Of a stretch of 64,000 nucleotides of DNA, positions 47,601-57,786 are shown in pieces. The stretch is from Planococcus citri (taxonomy: Eukaryota > Arthropoda > Insecta > Hemiptera > Pseudococcidae). The stretch lies in NCBI RefSeq assembly GCF_950023065.1, contig NC_088680.1, positions 17,534,559-17,598,558 of the forward strand, given 5' to 3'. The translations under genes and the position numbers were made by a program. Within the stretch, counting starts at the first letter, position 1; every line of letters begins with the position of its first letter. Below the pieces are notes generated by a model, which ran no database searches, was not told where the DNA came from, and saw only the letters and a list, made by a program, of their open reading frames with translations.

Positions 47601-48199
47601 CAATAATTTTATCGCTAACTAATCAGGGAAGTTTTTAATCTGGCGTTCTTGGATTTGAAGGAAACCAAGCTAAATCAAAAGAGCTCGTCCAAAATTCGCC
47701 GAGACCAAAATTTCAAATTCTGAAATTCATTTTTGGGTTTTTGGCGAATTTTTAAAAATTAAAAAAAAAGTTGTTTTAAGAAGAATTTTTGAATTTTTTC
47801 ACGAAGCATAAATTTTTTAAGCAACACTCGAATTGGTGTGAATAATTTCTTCAATCCAACTAATTATTAGTATCAAATTGTGGAGAATTTGAAGATAAAC
47901 ATTTTTAGTCATGGTAGTTTTTCTCGTAAACCTAATATTTTCGGAGTAAATCGCAAAAAACGTGAATCGGAACCGGTTTTAGTCCCCTGAAAAAATTAGC
48001 TCCAGGGTTAGGGGGGGGGTCGGCTTTTTTTCGGTAGTTCTGGGGGTTCATCTGAACACATTCCCGTAGAAAAAATTAATGTGCCAATTTTTTCCTTTTT
48101 GCCTTCGCTTTTTTACGTTATTTTCCTGCTCTATTTACCTCTTGCTATTCTGCACTTTTTTTGTCGAATGACGGATTTTTAAATTTCAGATAATTCAAG

Positions 48200-50071
48200 A
48201 TGTCCCTTAATCAAACACTTGGAGAAAATTACGGCGATGAGAGCCTCAAAGAACGCTATGTATTTGTCTACGATCTGCCAAGCTTGCAAGAAATAACATC
48301 TTACGAAGTTTGCCGAACAATCTGGTACAGCAATTTATCTAAGTTCCAACTTATCGACGCGGAAGATACTAATGTTATTCATTGTCGTTACATGATCGGG
48401 TTTTCTCTTTTCGGTCATTACCAGAGACTCGTAGACCAAATTATAAAGCATTTGAATGTTCCTGCTTCAATCGGAGGTATTCTCGGAAATTCTATGAATA
48501 CGGTCTGTAAAGAGATCGAAGATTGGGTGAAAGATTTTTACTATTGCACAATAAATCTGGAAGGCCACAGCGGAATTGATCTTATTGATCCAAAATGGTG
48601 GGTTTGGTCGGTGAATGGCGAAATCGACTATTCAAAAAGCGCAAGGAGGGTTCTACAAGATGTCAGTGTGACTGATTGGCAGAAATTTCTCGTGATGTGT
48701 AGATATGGTATGGCAGACGAGATAAGTAAATTCTCGTTGGATTGCCTCCCACCGCAATTTTTTACTGAAAATTATCGTAATAGCAATTTTGTTTGTTTTT
48801 ATTGGATTTGTTTTCTCAGAAATGAATTGCACAGAATACCAGTCAGAAATAATGATTCAGTAGATTGGACCATTTCTAGATATCATGCTGAGTTTCAAAT
48901 GGTCAAAAACGTTTTCTGGGATCGTTTAAATGACGATCAGCGAGTAACACTTGTTGCTGATTGGATTAATAATAATGACAGGCGTACTCCTAGAAGTGCG
49001 AAGGGCAATATAATTTTGGAACAAATTATTTCTAAAATGTCTCTGTCTCAGCAACAACGTTTGCTGCGTGAAACGAGACATACAGTTCTTAGATTTTTCG
49101 GTCCGTGGCCCGATTCATCAGGATGTACACTTTGGGCATGGAGATACGCTGGAGATCAGATGACTGTAGAACAATTTGCTGAATTGGTTGAGGGATTGTT
49201 GAGTACTAAACGTATACGAGTAACTTTGAAATCAACGTCTTTATTGAGTGAGATTTGGAAGACAGCATCTGATCATCAGAGAAATCACGTTATTCGGACA
49301 AAGTTGGACTTGTTCATGCATTTTTTACTAAATGATAATGGTTTGACATTCTCAGACCAATTTCTTCAGTTCATATCCGAAGACGAAAGAAAAAAAATGA
49401 TTTTTAGATCAGTGAACCGAAATGTTATCCAAGATTGTGAAGTTGGTTTTTTGAGCAGCTTCCTGAATGAACATTTGCCACGCCCGGAAGACCAATTTAC
49501 GTTCAGAAAATTGATAATCGATTCTACTGCGTTTTTAGAACATTTAATAGACTTATTGAAACGTGCAGAATATGAATGGTTCGATGAAGTATTGAAATTT
49601 TACTTTTCTCATGATACAGCTGCTGCTGAAATATTCAAACGAGAGTTCCTGGAACAGAAACTGAAAACTATGAAGCTCACCTTTGACGACGACAGGTTAA
49701 TTACGAATGTTGATGCATGGAATAAATTGAGCCAATTCATTGGTGTGGCTTTTGATAACGATCCGAAACGAGGGTCGGTGGTTAAGCAATGGTTCATCAC
49801 ATCAGTATTTAGTGACAAGGTCCGCCAGATGTGGGAGTCGGGAAACACTCTTAGGCGGCGTTTCGATGATTTTGTGAAAATTGTCGAAATGGTATTCAAG
49901 AATGACGAACTGGAGAATGTGAAACGTTTGTTTTCTGACGAATTTTGCTCACTATGCACTGATCATTGTCGTCATGTACTTTTTATGAATGGTATCCGTG
50001 ATAAGGTTTTTTTTCTAAAGTTTATGCAGTGGTGTTCGCTGCATAATGGTAAGCCAATTTTGAAGTACTGA
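48200..50071 (+). CDS. Family copy C: intact helical-repeat protein, unknown function
   Basis: A 623-residue protein from a single coding exon. The acceptor AAATTTCAG ends at 48,189 and the ATG follows ten bases later. No stop or frameshift is present. Landmarks: LPSLQEITSYEVCRTIWYSN (about residues 26-45), LIDPKWWVWS (about 128), WQKFLVMCRYGMADE (from 160), FYFSHDTAAAEIFKREFLE (467-485), FIGVAFDNDPKRGSVVKQWF (513-532), FVKIVEMVFKNDELENVKRL (558-577) and WCSLHNGKPILKY at the end. The last three show a repeating helix-turn-helix pattern. No signal peptide, transmembrane helix or catalytic motif is visible, so an intracellular scaffold or binding role is only a guess. AATAAA lies at 50,123. The deduced intron is 1.4 kb, the shortest in the array. 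This is the best reference copy. Confidence 0.88.
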   Translation: MSLNQTLGENYGDESLKERYVFVYDLPSLQEITSYEVCRTIWYSNLSKFQLIDAEDTNVIHCRYMIGFSLFGHYQRLVDQIIKHLNVPASIGGILGNSMNTVCKEIEDWVKDFYYCTINLEGHSGIDLIDPKWWVWSVNGEIDYSKSARRVLQDVSVTDWQKFLVMCRYGMADEISKFSLDCLPPQFFTENYRNSNFVCFYWICFLRNELHRIPVRNNDSVDWTISRYHAEFQMVKNVFWDRLNDDQRVTLVADWINNNDRRTPRSAKGNIILEQIISKMSLSQQQRLLRETRHTVLRFFGPWPDSSGCTLWAWRYAGDQMTVEQFAELVEGLLSTKRIRVTLKSTSLLSEIWKTASDHQRNHVIRTKLDLFMHFLLNDNGLTFSDQFLQFISEDERKKMIFRSVNRNVIQDCEVGFLSSFLNEHLPRPEDQFTFRKLIIDSTAFLEHLIDLLKRAEYEWFDEVLKFYFSHDTAAAEIFKREFLEQKLKTMKLTFDDDRLITNVDAWNKLSQFIGVAFDNDPKRGSVVKQWFITSVFSDKVRQMWESGNTLRRRFDDFVKIVEMVFKNDELENVKRLFSDEFCSLCTDHCRHVLFMNGIRDKVFFLKFMQWCSLHNGKPILKY

Positions 50072-50639
50072 TGTAACTAAATACTTCCGGGCAATTTACT
50101 ACTCTGTACCTACCCACTATCCAATAAAAAAAATACCTAATACATCTTACGAAATATTTGTTAGTTATTATATTTCTGCTGTTCAATGTAAGTCTAAGTA
50201 TTCAAATTAGCTGTAGAGAGTGCTCTGCATTTTTTTCTACAAATTTTTAAAATTTTCAATTCCTCGTAACCTACTAAATTTTAAAATTTTTTTTGAAAAA
50301 ATTCCACGTACAGAATGCACTTAATTTGCTGCCAAAATTCCCTAAGCAAACAAAATTGAGCTTTTTGAAATTTTCATGGGCTGACTTTAAAAATTTAATT
50401 TCTCAGGAACGTTTGAACCGATTTTGATCAAATTTGAAATTTCACAACTAGACTACTTCGCCAGCATCATCAGGTTCCACAAGCTCAAAGCTTCCAAGTT
50501 TATCGAGCGACAACATTTTTTTTTCAATATTTTTTAAAACTCATTACCTACCTAGAAAATGGCTGAACCGATTTCGATGAAAATTGAAATCTCACTAGAC
50601 CTGAACGATTAGGTACTAATACGACCCTCAATTTTTGGT
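50072..50639. other. 3' UTR of copy C and intergenic DNA
   Basis: AATAAA at 50,123. It is followed by the family 3' flank (GCTGTAGAGAGTGCTCTGCAT, also after B, E and F). Two generic interspersed-repeat phrases (TTTGAACCGATTTTGAT near 50,410 and GGCTGAACCGATTTCGATGA near 50,563) follow. No gene. Confidence 0.5.
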
Positions 50640-51190
50640 GAATCATTCGTGAACAAATTGATCAATTTTTTGAAAAAACCAATCGCCAACGAATTGATTT
50701 ATTCTTTAATTTGTGAATCAATTCGTTCGCGAATGATTCGTCAAAAGTAAAATTCAATTCGTTCGTGAATGATTCGCCAAAAATTGAGTAAATGAATCGA
50801 TTCGTTCGCGAACGAGTCACTTATACGAATCAATTTGTTCGCGAACAAGTCACTTATACGAATAAATTCGTTAGTGAATGATTCATCAAAAATTGAGTAA
50901 ATGAATCGATTCGTTCGCGAATGATTCACCTAAAAATCGATCAGTTTGTTCAATCGCCAATCGGTTGTGAATGATTCGATTCGATTTGAATCACTTCGCT
51001 TGAAAAGAGATCAATTTCTATACAATATGTAGTTTTACAAAAACCGAATCAATCATAAATTAATTGATCCGTTTGCGAATGATTCACCAAGAAATCAATC
51101 AATTCATTTAATCGCCAATCGTTCGTAAATGATTCGATTCGATTGTAAGCAGAATTTGTTGTACAAAATATGTTTCAAACAAAGTGAATC
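50640..51190. repeat. Degenerate GAATCGATTCGTTCGCGAA minisatellite
   Basis: Irregular units of about 40-70 bp carry GAATGATTCRCCAAAAATTG and ATGAATCGATTCGTTCGCGA. The core GATTCGTTCGCGAATGATTC is nearly self-complementary. It lies immediately upstream of unit D. The minus-strand frames through it are repeat artefacts. Confidence 0.75.
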
Positions 51191-51239
51191 AATTCGTTCG
51201 TAAAGGATTTTTATTTGAAGAAAAGTCAGTCTTCTCACG

Positions 51240-52075
51240 CTATCGATTAATGAATTTTCAAAAACTCTTCGCTTCGCTGTGGCCAATTTTCTATTCTTGT
51301 TCAAAATTGAAATTTTCAAAAAAAAAATATAATTTTCAAATTTGAAACATGCCAGTGCCAACAAAATAAACTTCTGATATCAAAAATAATTTTGTTGAAT
51401 TTTTTAAATTTGTATACATTTTGAAGAGTTTATTCCCTCACTTCGTTCGGCGTTCTTGATTGCTTTGAAATTGAAAAATGCGGTACAGCAGTGTTGAAAG
51501 GTTATATTTTCTAAATGGCATCGAAAAATTTGAAAAAGTTGTGGGGGGGGGCAAAAATTGTGTGGAAATGGTTTTTAAAATGATAGTGAAAAGTAGTGAT
51601 TTTTGGCTTCAGAATTCCGTCAGATATAGCCTGTGATTTCGATGCGTGTTGCGTGTAAATGGACACCTTGAGATGGTTCTCTTATCAGTAGACTGCATGA
51701 CAATCATTTGACAGAAAGCATGTACGCGTTCTCTTGTCAGCTTCGTATAGTTCGTGGTACATACTACACACGTGCCTAGTTACCTACATAAATTTTGAAA
51801 GAAATAGATCCTTCCATTCTAGGACAATACTAATGTGGTACACCCACTGACAGTCTCTCCTCCACCAGGTACAAGTACTTTGTTTGGAACTAGGGGTGTT
51901 CAAACTGTTTTTTTTTAAATCACGCTTTCAATAACTATTCTTCCATAGTCGATACTCGGTATTCACATTTCACAGTGTTTGTTAACAAAAACAGGACGTT
52001 ATTGGTGACACGTGTATTTATCCAAGAATTTTAAGATTTTGACGAACTTGAAGATTCAATCTCTCGGCATCGGTG
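51240..52075 (+). promoter_or_regulatory. 5' flank and non-coding first exon of unit D
   Basis: The flank matches 33,000-33,440 before copy B. The exon region has GGTTCTCTTATCAGTAGACT, CATTTGACAGAAAGCATGTA, CACGCTTTCAATAACT and GGACGTTATTGGTGACACGT. It ends CTCGGCATCGGTG at 52,075 before GTAAGTAAATTC. A T-tract follows in the intron. The coding exon it once served is largely deleted, so this promoter is probably orphaned. Confidence 0.65.
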
Positions 52076-52714
52076 GTAAGTAAATTCCTGTATTTTTTTT
52101 TTTTTTTTTTAATTTTTCTGTATGATAACTGCACGTGTATTGTCAGGTACATAGTAAAAAATGAATTTATAAGGAACACAAATTGAAGAAACCATCGATA
52201 TTTTACTTTTTATACTCATCGTGAGCCCAATTCTATTTTCAGAATTTTTAGCCTATCAAAAAAATTCAATCCTTGAAGAATTTAACATGGTAATCATCTG
52301 GTGATTAAAAATAATCGGATCACAATAAGCAAATGCATCACTTAGACTGATGTTTCTTTTATTAATTTTCTGATATTTTCGTTCTTCCTAATAACTGAAA
52401 AAAAAAAACATTTCTTCGCGTTGAGAATATTAAATTCCGAGAAATGTCGACATCGATGGAAAAAATATAAATTTTTTTGATTAAGGGCCATTCCACGTCA
52501 ATTGAACCAAGAAGTGGTTGGTGGGTTCGGCGATTTTTTTGAAATTTTTCCTTTGGAAAGACCTTTCGAAGGGATGACCAATGGCGCAAATCGCAGCCCT
52601 CTAGCCCATTTTTTACGGCAACCAGGGGGTGTCAAAGTTTTCAGTGAACCTAAAATATCATCCATTTCAGCAGTGGATTACTCGATATCCCTTAAGCGAT
52701 GACTTATTTTTATG

Positions 52715-52937
52715 CTGACATCGCTGAGGAAACCTCCGGGTTTGACCCGGAGGTTTCCTCAGTGATGTCAGCACGTAAAATTAATGTACTGACATCACTG
52801 AGGAAACCTCCGGGTTATGTTAAGTTAACAAGTAAAATTAAAATACTGACATCACTGAGGAAACCTCCGGGTGCTGACATGGACCCGGAGGTTTCCTCAG
52901 TGAAGTCAGCACCCGGAGGTTTCCTCAGTGATGTCAG
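52715..52937. repeat. Cluster of six 26-bp hairpin-forming units
   Basis: Unit CTGACATCACTGAGGAAACC-TCCGGGT. There are three copies in plus orientation (52,715, 52,789 and 52,846) and three in minus (52,745, 52,883 and 52,911). Adjacent opposed copies form long perfect hairpins, for example 52,715-52,771. It lies in the intron of unit D. Spacers differ in length and sequence, unlike CRISPR. The origin is unknown; repeated insertion or rearrangement of a terminal repeat is plausible. Confidence 0.85.
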
Positions 52938-53454
52938 TTCTCGAGGGTATTGCCACTTTTTTTCGTACAAAAAATTAGCTCAAAAAATTTGAAAACGTAG
53001 TTTTTATATCGTTCCGACTCTCAAAAATTCTGAAAAAAATATATTATGGACAACACTGTTCACGCTGAACAACATTTATCAAAAAATTGGGGTGGTACCT
53101 TGTCGCAAAATCGATTTCATAATAATTTAAAGTTTGCGAAAAAATATGATTTTTTGATTTAAAACATGAAAAAAGTTTTGATTGGTGAAGTTGATCCATT
53201 TGACCCCTATTTTTACGTATCTGTTGCAAAAGTTGAAAAACCCCCTTCACTCGGTGAAATTAACTCATCACAAAAAAATCAAAATTCGAAAAAATTCAAA
53301 AAATAAATTAATTTTAATTTTTTTGCTGTGAATGTGATTTTTATAAACTTTTTCATGAAATAAGTACGTCAGAAAGCGGTCAAAATAAGACAACTGAAAA
53401 AATTTAAACTTTTTCTGATGTTTGGAATTGAAAATTGAATTTTTTCGAATTTTC

Positions 53455-53560
53455 ATTAACCAGGCTGAATCGAAAGCGGTTGTGCAAAAATTGCAGTGAC
53501 CAAAGTATCAGATTCTAAAAGTAATTTTTGGAGTTTTGGCGAATTTTTGAAAATTTTACG
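53455..53560 (+). other. Conserved intron segment of unit D, cut at the deletion junction
   Basis: GCAGTGACCAAAGTATCAGATT and TTTTGGCGAATTTTTGAAAA match intron 1 of E (57,520-57,590) and C. At 53,560 the homology jumps straight into the last sixth of the coding exon. A deletion has removed the intron end, the acceptor, the start codon and about four fifths of the coding sequence. Confidence 0.7.
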
Positions 53561-54912
53561 AAATCATTGATGAGCTAGTTTTTGATGAAGATCCGAAACG
53601 AGGGTCAATGGTTAAGCAATGGTTCATCACATCCACATTTACCCACAATATCAGTCAGATATGGGACTCAGAAAACACCTCTTATCTTAGCCAGAGTTTC
53701 GATGATTTTGTGAAAATTGTCGAAATGGTATTCAAGAATGACGAACTGGAGAATGTGAAACGTTTGTTTTTTGATCAATTTAGCTCAATACCCACTGGTC
53801 CTTCGCATGATGGCTTTCATTATGTGGTTCGTATGCGTGAGGATGTTTTTCTTCTAAAGTTTATGCAGCACACTGGTTCAGATTGAAATTTAGCGCACCA
53901 AAAATCAAAACTTTGATATTGTAAACTTCTAGATGTGTAATAAGGGGTAATTTGAGGCGCTGAGTTCATTTTTGACGTTATTTTTTACTCCAGCCCCAAA
54001 ATGGGCCCTCAAAGGGGGGTGCTGAGTGGTAAATTTTTGAATTTTTTGAGTGGGGTGTCAAAATCTACATATTTTTGCCTTCCAAATTCGTTTTTAACAT
54101 CATTTTTTACCCTAGCCCCAAAGTTGGCCCTCAAAGGGGTATGCTCAATTGTAAATTTTTGAATTTTTCGAGTAGGTGTCAAAATTTACTTATTTTTGCC
54201 TTCCAAATTCGTTTTTAACATTTTTCTTTTGCTCAGCCTCAAAATGAGCCCTCAAAGGGAGATGATGAGAGGTACATTTTTGAATTTTTGAGTGGTGTGT
54301 CAAAAATATTCATATTTTTTGATGATTTAGGCTGTATTATGTGAAATCTAAAATGTGTAAAAAGAGTCAAAGGCGGAAGAAGGCGGAAAAAGTGTATGCA
54401 TAGTCTTAAACCTAATACTTGGGCCCTCTAAATGCCGATGAGTTTTTTTTGGTATCTCTTGGACAGAAATAGTTTGACACTAAAATATCAGTAGAAAAAA
54501 TTCAAAAAATGCACTTTCTTTTTTTGCAAAATCGAAGCACCCATCAAACGAAAATGAAAAAACACATACACCATGCGAAACTAGAGAAACTCAGCTTTAA
54601 AATGATATATTGGGTTATTGCTTTTGTGTATGATGACTGGAAAAGACATGCATTTTAAAAACACCCTCAAGTAACCACTATTTTTATCATGTGTGTAGTG
54701 ACATCTTGTCTCATAGATTAGGCAACAATAGCGCTACCTCAAGTCTCAATACTCTGGATATGTAGGTTCTAGACTATACTTAATACTTTGGCACAATTTT
54801 GAATTTTATTTGAGCACTTTTTTTTTTGATTTTTGGCGCGCTAAATTTCAATCTGAACCAATGTGTGCAGTGGTGTTCGCCGCATAAAGGAAGGCCTTTT
54901 TTGAAGTTGTGA
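53561..54912 (+). pseudogene. Family copy D: C-terminal remnant split by an element
   Basis: The remnant runs from IDELVFDEDPKRGSMVKQWF through FVKIVEMVFKNDELENVKRL to FLLKFMQ at 53,868. It is interrupted by the 997-bp element and resumes at 54,871 with WCSPHKGRPFLKL and a stop at 54,912. Once the element and one TGCAG are removed, the frame is continuous, so the insertion came later than, or independently of, the 5' deletion. AATAAA at 54,971. It cannot encode the family protein. Confidence 0.85.
53869..54865. mobile_element. 997-bp element with CACA(C/T)TG ends and 5-bp TSD (Transib-like)
   Basis: The left end CACACTGGTTCAGATTGAAA and the complement of the right end CACATTGGTTCAGATTGAAA match for about 42 bases with two mismatches. 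Exact TGCAG repeats flank the element (53,864-53,868 and 54,866-54,870), and it sits precisely inside a family coding sequence. A 5-bp duplication with a CACA-type heptamer recalls Transib (ends CACWATG) and the related V(D)J signal. That superfamily call is inference. Inside are three 120-bp tandem units (CCCTCAAAGGG near 54,006, 54,128 and 54,249) and no transposase, so it is non-autonomous. Confidence 0.8.
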
Positions 54913-55239
54913 TCCTACTAAATTTGTACTTACCTATGTTTAATTTACCTATCTGTACCTCCCTAATACCAATAAAAAAATACCGAATTCTCACAAAATA
55001 TTTATTACTTAGTTACTATTGTTTCTGATCAATGCAAATATGCAAATTAGATGTAGGAAAAAATTGCTCTCCATCTTTCTTTACAAATTTTGGAAATTTT
55101 CAATCCCTCTCCACATCCTAAATTGGGAAATTTTGTTTGAAAAAATTCCACAAACAGATGCATTTACCCAGTGATTATTCTCTACTAAAATGTCCCTAAA
55201 ATTTCGATAAATTACCCCAAGTACATAGCTCCTGTTTCC

Positions 55240-55653
55240 AGTAGACTGTTAGATATGTTAGACACTACACTGTACAGCGTACAGTAGACAAGACTTGTTC
55301 TCTTATCAGCTTTGTAGTATTTTTGAAAGAAATGTTGTCCCAGACGTGTCTCAGTTCTATTCTACAGGTATCGCATACGCCTACCTGGTTCATCATTTTT
55401 CACCCAGTATCGCAGCAGGCGTTCATTGAGGCACTTTCTTTGGACCATATAAGGGTTGTTGGAACCACCTTTTTTTTGCTCACACATTTACTATCTGTTG
55501 TTCAGTTTGACTGTTTAGTCATAGTGGATACTTCGTGGTGATGGTTTGCGAATTCACTTTTTAATTCGTTTCATCAAGAATATTGGACTGATGGTTCATT
55601 TATTCAGTTGAAAATTACGATTTTTACGAATTTCAAGATTCATTCTCTGAATG
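55240..55653 (+). promoter_or_regulatory. 5' flank and non-coding first exon of copy E
   Basis: Contains TGTTCTCTTATCAGCTTTGT, GTCCCAGACGTGTCTCAGTT and GTATCGCAGCAGGCGTTCAT. It ends TTCAAGATTCATTCTCTGAATG at 55,653 before the donor GTAAGTAAATTT. It is of the same subtype as the exon before copy A (24,880-25,255) and differs from those of B, C and D in its middle part. Two promoter subtypes therefore exist in the array. Confidence 0.65.
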
Positions 55654-57776
55654 GTAAGTAAATTTATATTGTGCATTTCTAGTTTTTCTGCATGACAACA
55701 TGTGTAGGTTATCGTTGAATCGTACCGTTAAGGATAGTGAGGATTATTCGTCATCGCAGGCTTGATTTTACAAAATTTTTAATTTTTCAATTTTCGATCA
55801 TAACAAATTTCAACTTGGTTATTGCCTGATGATTGTTTCATTAAATAAATCAAAATCGGAAGACAACCACGAACTGAAAATTTTCAAACGAGAAGAAAAA
55901 TCGTGATAAATGTTTGGAATAGAATAAATTGAATTGAAGTCGTCGCTTATTTTGGAAATTAAGGATTCCTTCAATTTACTGCAAATAATTATTACCCATG
56001 TTGGCTTCCAAAGCTAATTTTAGAGATGCAGACGTAAACAAAAGGCCGAATTGATGGAAATTTGCTGCAAAATATCAATTGAATTTTTTTTCCCAATTTT
56101 TTTTTTTACAACTCACAATCGAAAAATTTTGACTTGGCAATTCATTCCCTTTTTTTGATTAAAAAAAAAAAAATGGAATTCTTAGGCAAAATCAGTGGTT
56201 TTTTGGGCAATTTTGGCAAGAACAGGACCGTCTAACAATTTTGGCAAAAACTGGCCCCTTTGACAATTTTATCAGAAACGGACACTTTTTTACAGTTTTG
56301 ACTGAAATGGACAGTTCTCGACTATTTTACAAAAAATTGACGCTTTTTGGCACTTTTTGACTTGGGCAGATGACAGAAAAAAATCAGAACCTATATAGCA
56401 AGTTTGGCCAAAAACACAAGGATTTAGGAACAGATGGAGGACTTTTCAAACAGAACAGGCGAAAATCAATTCTTTTTGGTAGTTTGAAGTGAGGAGGGGA
56501 TACGAAAAATTGAAAACTTACAACTTTCGAGAATTAGCAGGTACCCCCAAAAACAGAAGTGAAAAAGAGGCGTGTTTAGAAGTATTGTGATCAAAGATGA
56601 AAAATTGTCAAAAAATTTGTACCTGCAGACATCAATTTTACATCTTTTTAAAATATTTTTCAACTTTTGGGGCTTCATACAACAAGGGGACCGACACAGA
56701 GATTCTCCATTGAAAAATGTTTAAAAAATTTCTACATGCAACAATTTTTATAGGTACCTATTTTTTTTCTCATTTTATCCTTTAGGGGGTTTCATACAAG
56801 AGAGCCAACATCGTTTGAGAGTCCAATGAATGTTTTTTCTTGAAAAGAAGGTCATGTAAAACAATGCTAATGTGGAAATGAGATATTTTCAAAAAAATTT
56901 CCATAATTATTTTGATTTATTTTCATTTTTTGTGATTTGTTTTTCAACTTTGAGGAGGATCAATAATGGTTTGAAGAGCTAGAGAATCGTTTTTTCTTTA
57001 AAAGCGGATTATTTAGAAGAATTCTGGCGCAGAAAAAAAAATATTGATGAATTCAACTTCTTTGTCATTTATTAACATTTTTTTTCATGTTGTGAGGGGA
57101 GGGGCGGGGGGGCTCTTGGCGCCACTTCTTTTGCAGATAAAGGAAAAATGAAAAATAGGGAATTATTATTCTCACTCGATTCCTATTCTTAGGTATAAAA
57201 TTTTCAGAAACCATCTATATTTTAAGTAAGTACTTACCGTCTTTTACTCATCATAAAAACAGTAAAGTCAAAAAGAAACACAAGTCCAAGGTGATGCAAA
57301 TATTTTTGATGGGCTAAATAAAAATTCTAAAAATACATGCTGATTGATTTTCTGATGTTGAGAATATTAAATTCTGAAAACCTCCGATCTCGATGGAAAA
57401 AGTTGAAATATTTTAAATTAATCCAGTGAAATGTTGGCAAATAACCAACAAGGGAACCTTTTACTAAACTGGAGTTCTTGGATTTGCACAAAACCGAGCT
57501 ACATCGAAACAGCTTGTTCAAAAATTGACGTGATCACCATTTCAGATTTTAAAGTCCATTTTTGGATTTTTGGCGAATTTTTGAAAATTTTAAAAAGTTG
57601 TTTTAGGAACAGTTTTTTTCCTTTTTTCACTACGAAGTAAAAATTTATTAAGCAACTTGAATTGATTAGAATAATTCCTTCAATTCAACTAATTATTTTC
57701 ATAATTACCTATCTACAGTACTTACCTATTGCTATTTTGCACTGCTCTTGTCAAATGACGGATTTTTAAATTTCAG
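55654..57776 (+). other. Intron 1 of copy E
   Basis: Starts GTAAGTAAATTT and ends TTTTTAAATTTCAG. It contains AT-rich TTGGCAAAAAC-type degenerate repeats (56,160-56,460). It also holds the conserved family intron segments GTTGAGAATATTAAATTCTG (57,356) and CAACAAGGGAACC to CTTGTTCAAAAATTG (57,447-57,525). No gene is seen in it. Confidence 0.65.
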
Positions 57777-57786
57777 ATAATTCAAG

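Noticed and set aside
52715..52937. CRISPR array
   Set aside because: Units are in both orientations, spacers are irregular, and the context is a eukaryotic intron.
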